Positions 59,572 to 64,000 of a stretch of DNA of 64,000 bases are shown here, piece by piece. A program made the translations under genes and the position numbers. Origin of the DNA: Methylobacterium radiodurans (GTDB lineage: Bacteria > Pseudomonadota > Alphaproteobacteria > Rhizobiales > Beijerinckiaceae). The stretch covers positions 4,603,001-4,667,000 of the forward strand of contig NZ_CP029551.1 of the NCBI RefSeq assembly GCF_003173735.1, read 5' to 3'. How positions within the stretch are numbered: position 1 is the stretch's first letter; every line of letters begins with the position of its first letter. Below the pieces are notes generated by a model. That model searched no databases and was not told the origin of the DNA. It saw only the letters and a program-made list of their open reading frames with translations.

Positions 59572-59742
59572 TCAGGTCACCACGTGGTTGGGCGTTGTGC
59601 TGACATCGACCACGACGCCGCGCTTCACAGGGTTGAGGTGCGCTTGCCCCGCGCCGAAGACGAGGATCTCGAAGGCGAGGAGCAGCATCAGCCGGTGCTT
59701 GCGGGGCAGGCGGCGGGCGGGACGAGGCGAGGCGGCGGTCAA
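59572..59742 (-). CDS. predicted 56-residue small protein
   Basis: Frame from TTG at 59742, preceded by GGAGGG seven bases upstream, to TGA at 59572. The N-terminus is basic (LTAASPRPARRLPRKHRL) and a hydrophobic stretch follows (MLLLAFEILVFGAG), then a polar tail ending TTPNHVVT. Most codons end in G or C. Not a recognised family; an ATG at 59688 would give a 38-residue form. The upstream CtrA-type site at 59763-59777 lies 21 bp before the start. Translation is inferred only from the ribosome site and codon use. Confidence 0.4.
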   Translation of the reverse strand: MTAASPRPARRLPRKHRLMLLLAFEILVFGAGQAHLNPVKRGVVVDVSTTPNHVVT

Positions 59743-59762
59743 GCGCGGGCCCTCCGGGAGCG

Positions 59763-59777
59763 TTAACGGGACGTTAA
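59763..59777. promoter_or_regulatory. CtrA-type full site
   Basis: TTAA (59763-59766), seven bases, TTAA (59774-59777), exactly the spacing of the CtrA recognition site TTAA-N7-TTAA of alphaproteobacteria, here with a trailing C (TTAAC). A lone half-site TTAAC occurs at 59831. It lies between the predicted small gene (minus strand) and the SUKH gene (plus strand) and could control either or both. Confidence 0.55.
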
Positions 59778-59855
59778 CGACCCTATGCCGGAACCGTGCC
59801 AGCCTGCGCCACGTCGAACTGCGCACAGGGTTAACGGCTGTGGATGGAGGGGCTG

Positions 59856-60425
59856 ATGTGGGCTGAGATATTCGCGGAACTGCGCCGCGGCTGCCCCTCG
59901 GACGAGGCGGAGATGGCGCGGGCCGAGCGGGAACTCGGCTTCCCGCTGCCCGAATCGTACCGGAGCTTCTGTTGCGCGTGCGGGGCGGGGCTCGCGGGCG
60001 GGTTCGTGCGGGTGGCGACACCCGTGCCCTACCCGGCCGCCGACCTCGTCGTGCGCGCCGAGCTGATCGCCCACAGCATTCAGGCGGCGATCGGCCTGCT
60101 CGATGCGCCGCCCGCCTTCGCCGTCGAGGGCGACGACCCGGGCGTGCTCGACCGGGCCTGCTTCTTCGGCGAGACCGAGGACGGCCATTTCCTGTTCTGG
60201 GACGTGCAGGGAGAGGATCTGGCGGGCGAGCCGGAATACGACATCTGGCTCCTGGCACCCGATCTCGAGACGGTTCGCTTCGGGGGCGAGAGCCTCGACG
60301 CCCTGTTCCGGCGGCTGCAGGGCGAGGGCGTGCGGACCGTTCTCGGCGAGGCGGCCGAGCCCCTGCCCTCGCTCTTCGAGGGGATCGAGGCCGCGGTGCT
60401 GGCGCGCGGGGCCGAAGCCCCGTAA
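59856..60425 (+). CDS. SMI1/KNR4 (SUKH-type) family protein
   Basis: 189 residues from ATG at 59856, chosen because GGAGGGG lies five bases upstream; an ATG at 59844 is also in frame. SUKH pattern: [27 protein letters not shown] near the start, [15 protein letters not shown] in the middle. SUKH proteins are often immunity partners of polymorphic toxins, or cytoplasmic regulators. No toxin gene, secretion island or VgrG/Hcp is near, so immunity is not supported here. The end is Ala/Glu-rich. It precedes ruvX by 10 bp. Confidence 0.85.
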   Translation: MWAEIFAELRRGCPSDEAEMARAERELGFPLPESYRSFCCACGAGLAGGFVRVATPVPYPAADLVVRAELIAHSIQAAIGLLDAPPAFAVEGDDPGVLDRACFFGETEDGHFLFWDVQGEDLAGEPEYDIWLLAPDLETVRFGGESLDALFRRLQGEGVRTVLGEAAEPLPSLFEGIEAAVLARGAEAP

Positions 60426-60435
60426 GGCCGGTGCC

Positions 60436-60993
60436 ATGGCCAGCCCGGATCCCCGCCAAGATTCCAGCCAAGATACCCGCCAGGACGCCCGCGTCGCGGA
60501 TATCCGTGCCTTCGCCGAGGCGTCCCGCGGGGGCGCGCGCCTGATCGGCGTCGATCTCGGCACCCGGACGATCGGGCTCGCGCTCTCCGACGTGCAGCGC
60601 CGCATCGCCTCGCCGCTGGAGACGATCCGGCGGGTGAAGTTCACGCCGGATGCGCAGCGCCTGCGCGACCTCTGCCTGAAGCACGCTGTCGGGGGCCTCG
60701 TCTTCGGCCTGCCGCTCAACATGGACGGCTCGGAGGGGCCGCGGGCGCAATCGACCCGCGCCTTCGTGCGCAACCTGAAGCCGATCCTCGACCTGCCGGT
60801 CCTGTTCCAGGACGAGCGCCTCTCGACCGCGGTCGTCACCCGCGCGCTGATCGAGGCGGACGCCTCGCGGGCCAGGCGCGCTCAGCTCGTGGACAAGCTT
60901 GCCGCCGCCTACATCCTGCAGGGCGCGCTCGACATGATGCAGGAATCGGACGAGGGCGACAGTGGGGGCGATCGGTTCCCGGTCTACCCGTAG
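60436..60993 (+). CDS. ruvX: Holliday-junction resolvase-like YqgF / pre-16S rRNA nuclease
   Basis: 185 residues from ATG at 60436. RNase H-like fold: [21 protein letters not shown] (catalytic first Asp), [24 protein letters not shown], and [16 protein letters not shown] plus [14 protein letters not shown]. The family processes the 5' end of 16S rRNA; the Holliday-junction name is historical. The N-terminal ~30 residues contain an imperfect three-fold Q-D-x-x repeat ([12 protein letters not shown]), an unusual feature before the fold begins. Confidence 0.93.
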   Translation: MASPDPRQDSSQDTRQDARVADIRAFAEASRGGARLIGVDLGTRTIGLALSDVQRRIASPLETIRRVKFTPDAQRLRDLCLKHAVGGLVFGLPLNMDGSEGPRAQSTRAFVRNLKPILDLPVLFQDERLSTAVVTRALIEADASRARRAQLVDKLAAAYILQGALDMMQESDEGDSGGDRFPVYP

Positions 60994-61013
60994 GAGCCGG
61001 CGCGGAAGCCGGC

Positions 61014-61253
61014 TCAATCGCGCGCGGCTTTCCTCTCGCCCCGGCGCTCGTCCTCCCGGAACGCTGTCCTGCGCCAGGCCGGCGGGCATGTCATGCGGCC
61101 CTCGTAACCGTCGAAGCCGCCGCTGTAGGAGAAACGGTTCAGGGCCGCGTGCCGTGCGCGCTCCGACGCGGCCTCACAGCGGGAGCCCGCGCCGTCCGGC
61201 GTCCGGCTTCGACGCTGCGTCTCGGTCGCTGTGCCCGAGCCCGGTTTCGGCAT
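61014..61253 (-). CDS. small protein of unknown function
   Basis: 79 residues from ATG at 61253, preceded by an almost ideal AGGAGGG ribosome site with five-base spacing. Arg/Ala/Gly-rich, no membrane helix or signal peptide, two cysteines (SRCEAA, MTCPPA) and a SYSGGFDGYEGRMT core. Codon endings are mostly G or C but less extreme than in the neighbours. No family recognised. It stands between ruvX and dprA; the rest of the gap (to 61412) shows nothing else. Confidence 0.5.
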   Translation of the reverse strand: MPKPGSGTATETQRRSRTPDGAGSRCEAASERARHAALNRFSYSGGFDGYEGRMTCPPAWRRTAFREDERRGERKAARD

Positions 61254-61412
61254 TCCGGCCCTCCTACCGCATGACGTTGCGCGCCCCGGTACAATCGCCG
61301 GCCGCGCGGACCCGTTGCATCCTAGCAGGGCCGAGGCGTTTCCGCAGGCCTCGGCGCAACCGGAATTCCTGAGGGACCCTGAGGGACGGAAGCCGGGACG
61401 AGGCCTGTCGCA

Positions 61413-62579
61413 TCAGCGGATCAGCGAGACCGTGCCGCTGCCGTGACGCTCGATCCGGCCGTCGAGTTCGAGCTCGAGCAGCAGCGTCTGCACCGCGCGC
61501 ACGCCGAGGCCGGTGGCGCGGGCGAGCGCGTCGGTGCCGACCGGGCTGGGGCTCAGCGCGCCGATCAGCCGGGCCCGGGGGTCGGCCGTCTCCTCCAGCT
61601 CGGGCGCGTCGAGGCCGGGCGCCGGCACCGGCACCGCGATGCCGTCGAGGTCGATCTCGTCCCAGAAGACCGGCTGGTCGGCGAGGTCGGGCGCGTCCCG
61701 CGCCTCCGGCACCGTCCCGCCGACGAGCGGGGCGATCACCGCGAGGACGTGATCGACCTCCGCGACCAGGGTTCCGCCCTGGCGGATCAGGTCGTTCGTG
61801 CCCTCCGCCCGCGGGTCGAGCGGCGAGCCCGGCACCGCGAAGACCTCGCGGCCCTGTTCCAGGGCGAAGCGGGCGGTGATCAGCGAGCCGGAGCGGCGCG
61901 CGGCCTCGACCACGACGGTGCCGTAGGCGAGCCCCGAGATGATGCGGTTGCGGCGCGGGAAGTCGCGGCCCCTGGGCTCCCAGCCCATAGGCATCTCGGC
62001 GACGACGGCGCCGCCCGCCCCGACGATCTCGTCCACGAGGCCGGCGTGGTTCGCCGGGTAGATCCGGTCGTGCCCGCCGGCCAGCACCGCCACCGTGCCG
62101 GTGCCGAGGGCGGCCTTGTGGGCGCGGGCGTCGATGCCGCGGGCGAGCCCCGAGACCACCGTCAGGCCGGCCTCCCCGAGGCCGCGGGCGAGGCGCTCGG
62201 TGAAGGCGCCGCCCAGCGCCGAGGCGTTGCGCGAGCCGACGATCGCGACGGCGGGCTGGCCGAGCGCGGCGGCGGCGCCCCGGACCGCCAGGAGCGGCGG
62301 CGCGCTGTCGGTGACCTGCAGGAGCCGGGGGTAATCCGCCTCGCCGGTCGCGACGAGCCGGGCGCCGAGGCGCGCGGCCGCCGCGATCTCGTCCTCGGCC
62401 TGCGCACGGCTCGGCGGCGTCACCGGCCGCCCCTGGCGGCGGGTGAGCGCGGGCAGCGCGTCGAGGGCGCCGGCCGCGCCGCCGTAGCGGTTGATCAGGG
62501 TGCGGAAGGTGCGCGGACCCACGCCCTCGGTGCGGATCAGCCGGAGCCAGTCGATGCGCTGCGCGTCGGTGAGCTGCAT
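61413..62579 (-). CDS. dprA: DNA-processing protein DprA
   Basis: 388 residues. Loads RecA on incoming single-stranded DNA in transformation. The Rossmann core contains PAVAIVGSRNASALG, VVSGLARGIDARAHKAALGTGTVAVLAGGHDRIYP, and GNRIISGLAYGTVVVEAARRSGSL with FAVPGSPLDPRAEGTNDLIRQGGTLV. The C-terminal part is a winged-helix-like DML1/DprA-type tail ending in GRIERHGSGTVSLIR. Full-length. Confidence 0.95.
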   Translation of the reverse strand: MQLTDAQRIDWLRLIRTEGVGPRTFRTLINRYGGAAGALDALPALTRRQGRPVTPPSRAQAEDEIAAAARLGARLVATGEADYPRLLQVTDSAPPLLAVRGAAAALGQPAVAIVGSRNASALGGAFTERLARGLGEAGLTVVSGLARGIDARAHKAALGTGTVAVLAGGHDRIYPANHAGLVDEIVGAGGAVVAEMPMGWEPRGRDFPRRNRIISGLAYGTVVVEAARRSGSLITARFALEQGREVFAVPGSPLDPRAEGTNDLIRQGGTLVAEVDHVLAVIAPLVGGTVPEARDAPDLADQPVFWDEIDLDGIAVPVPAPGLDAPELEETADPRARLIGALSPSPVGTDALARATGLGVRAVQTLLLELELDGRIERHGSGTVSLIR

Positions 62580-62635
62580 GGAGCGGGTTCCGGATCAGGG
62601 TCCTAGGAACCCTATCACAGGGGCGGCGCCCGCGC

Positions 62636-63244
62636 TCAGCCCTTCTGGCCGATCCGCCCCTCGGTGCCGGCGATCAGCCGCCGGATGTTGGGCTCGTGCT
62701 TCCACCAGAGCAGCAGGCCGAGCAGCCCGAACAGAAGGGCCTCCGCCGGACGGCCCAGCGCCCAGAGCACGAGGGGCGTGCCGGCGGAGGCCGCCAGAGC
62801 CGCGAGCGAGGAGTATCGGAGCGCGAAGGCGAGCCCGAGCCAGATGGCCGCGAAGGCCAGGAGCGCGAGGGGGCTGAATGCCAGCAGCACGCCGATGAAG
62901 GTCGCCACGCCCTTGCCGCCGCGGAAGCCGAGCCAGACCGGGAAGAGATGGCCGAGGAACGCCCCGAGCCCGGCCGCCAGCATCGCGGCCTCCCCGAAGC
63001 GGGCCGCGATCAGAACCGCGGCGGTGCCCTTGAGCGCGTCGCCGAGGAGCGTCGCGGCGGCGAGCCCCTTGCGGCCGGTGCGCAGCACGTTCGTCGCGCC
63101 GATATTGCCCGAGCCGATCGCCCGCACGTCGCCGAGCCCGGCGAACTTGGTCAGGATCAGCCCGAACGGGATCGAGCCCAGCGCGTAGCCCAGCGCGAGG
63201 CAGGCGGCGACCGTCGCGGTCGCGAAGTCGAAGATCGCGATCAC
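62636..63244 (-). CDS. plsY: glycerol-3-phosphate acyltransferase PlsY
   Basis: 202 residues from a GTG at 63244, which overlaps the pyrC stop (GTGA). Acylates G3P using acyl-phosphate. Five membrane helices; the PlsY motifs are present: [28 protein letters not shown] (phosphate-binding) and [25 protein letters not shown], with [18 protein letters not shown] at the end. Order pyrC-plsY-dprA is that of related genomes. Confidence 0.95.
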   Translation of the reverse strand: MIAIFDFATATVAACLALGYALGSIPFGLILTKFAGLGDVRAIGSGNIGATNVLRTGRKGLAAATLLGDALKGTAAVLIAARFGEAAMLAAGLGAFLGHLFPVWLGFRGGKGVATFIGVLLAFSPLALLAFAAIWLGLAFALRYSSLAALAASAGTPLVLWALGRPAEALLFGLLGLLLWWKHEPNIRRLIAGTEGRIGQKG

Positions 63245-64000
63245 GCCGCCACCGCGATCTCGGGCAGACGGTGCACGACGCGCCCGCCGACCAGCGTCAG
63301 CACCGCCGCGCCCTGCAGGCGGGCCTCGTCGAAGGGCGAGTTCTTCGAGCGGGATTTCAGCTGCCGCTTGTCGAGGACGTAGGGCAGGTCGGGATCGATC
63401 ACGACGATGTCGGCCGGGGCGCCCGCATTGAGCCGCCCGGCCTCGCGACCGAGGATGCCGGCAGGCGCCGCCGTCAGGGCTTCGATCAGGCGCGGCAGGC
63501 CGATATCGCCCGTGTGGACGAGGCGGAGCGCGGCGCCGAGCAGGGTCTCGATGCCGAGCGCACCGTTGGCGGCCTCCGCGAAGGGCAGGCGCTTGGTCTC
63601 GACGTCCTGCGGGTTGTGGTCCGAGACCACCACGTCGATGACGCCCTCCTTCAGGGCCTGCACCACGGCCTGCCGGTCGCTCTCGTGGCGAAGCGGCGGC
63701 GCGAGGCGGCAGAAGGTGCGGTAATGCCCGATATCGCCCTCGTTGAGCACGAGGTTGTTGACCGAGACGCCGCAGGTCACGGGAAGCCCCGCCTCCTTGG
63801 CCCGCCGCACGATCTCGACGGAATCGGCGCACGAGATCATCGCCGCGTGGTAGCGGGCGCCGGTGAGGCGCACGAGGCGGATGTCGCGCTCCAGCATCAC
63901 CGTCTCGGCCTCGCGCGGGATGCCCGCGAGTCCGAGGCGGGAGGCGAACTCGCCCTCGTTCATCACTCCCTCGCCGACGAGGTCCGGCTCCTCGACGTGC
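63241..64000 (-). CDS. pyrC: dihydroorotase, C-terminal part (start outside window)
   Basis: 253 residues visible, the start beyond 64000. Cyclises carbamoyl-aspartate to dihydroorotate. The left-hand end in frame reads [23 protein letters not shown], then the metal-site aspartate in VVSDHNPQD, the [32 protein letters not shown] domain and [14 protein letters not shown]. The type is the class I or multifunctional-complex dihydroorotase. It is co-translated with plsY. Confidence 0.95.
   Translation of the reverse strand, partial: HVEEPDLVGEGVMNEGEFASRLGLAGIPREAETVMLERDIRLVRLTGARYHAAMISCADSVEIVRRAKEAGLPVTCGVSVNNLVLNEGDIGHYRTFCRLAPPLRHESDRQAVVQALKEGVIDVVVSDHNPQDVETKRLPFAEAANGALGIETLLGAALRLVHTGDIGLPRLIEALTAAPAGILGREAGRLNAGAPADIVVIDPDLPYVLDKRQLKSRSKNSPFDEARLQGAAVLTLVGGRVVHRLPEIAVAA

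Noticed and set aside
59831..59849. Possible DnaA box (TGTGGATGG) near the CtrA site, suggesting an origin
   Set aside because: Only seven of nine positions match TGTGGATAA, it is alone, and no dnaA, parAB or AT-rich unwinding stretch is present.

Overview
This window is GC-rich chromosomal DNA of about 70% G+C. It looks like an alphaproteobacterium of the order Hyphomicrobiales, most probably Methylobacterium or a close relative. That assignment is an inference from three things: the protein set (MucR/Ros regulator, HdaA, short type-2 ArgC, LOV histidine kinase, gatCAB next to ruvX, dprA-plsY-pyrC); the alphaproteobacterial style of the visible promoters; and codons that end almost always in G or C. 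I saw no rRNA, tRNA, CRISPR array, insertion sequence, phage or conjugation genes. Nearly everything is core genome.

Layout. 0-5 kb: end of an alpha/beta hydrolase, a MucR-type regulator, argC, a DUF5872 protein, the rplM-rpsI operon with promoter and leader hairpin, a CoA-binding protein and a cupin. 5-11 kb: divergent katalase/oxyR pair with an OxyR-like box, an AbrB-family membrane protein overlapping diacylglycerol kinase, and ilvA. 11-19 kb: EcsC-like protein, AmpG-like transporter, a LOV-domain blue-light histidine kinase followed by a single-domain response regulator, mutS, and a small secreted His/Arg-rich protein. 19-25 kb: hrpB, then a tight run of thioesterase, DUF1285, CoA pyrophosphatase, DUF6111 and CCA-adding enzyme.

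25-30 kb: the F1 operon atpHAGDC on the minus strand, with a promoter candidate upstream and a terminator shared with the CCA gene. 30-41 kb: a 42-residue membrane micro-protein, a CPWC DsbA-like protein, an HCCA isomerase, argG, a protein made of two tandem copies of one domain, a DUF4424 protein, mtgA, a farnesyl-diphosphate-type synthase, ung, a 5'-nucleotidase, a methyltransferase and hemH. 41-48 kb: perM-hdaA-ppk1 on the minus strand, divergent from purM-purN. 48-55 kb: ndk, several small secreted proteins, a GST, and a DUF4345/FUSC/DUF1656/HlyD efflux cluster. 55-64 kb: gatC-gatA-(membrane protein)-gatB, a short gap with a CtrA-type site, a SUKH protein, ruvX, dprA, plsY and the C-terminal part of pyrC.

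Genes that work together: OxyR with catalase; the LOV kinase with its receiver; purM with purN; the five ATP synthase F1 subunits; GatCAB amidotransferase; and the FUSC-DUF1656-HlyD inner-membrane/periplasm pump. A family of short GC-rich inverted repeats (cores related to CCCTCTCCCC/GGGGAGAGGG) sits at six intergenic places and is the main repeated DNA. I found no obviously new multi-gene system. The best leads are small: a CtrA full site with an unannotated small gene beside ruvX, a 42-aa membrane micro-protein above the atp operon, a domain-duplicated orphan protein, a hairpin at the very 5' end of the rplM mRNA, and a Ros/MucR protein lacking its zinc cysteines.
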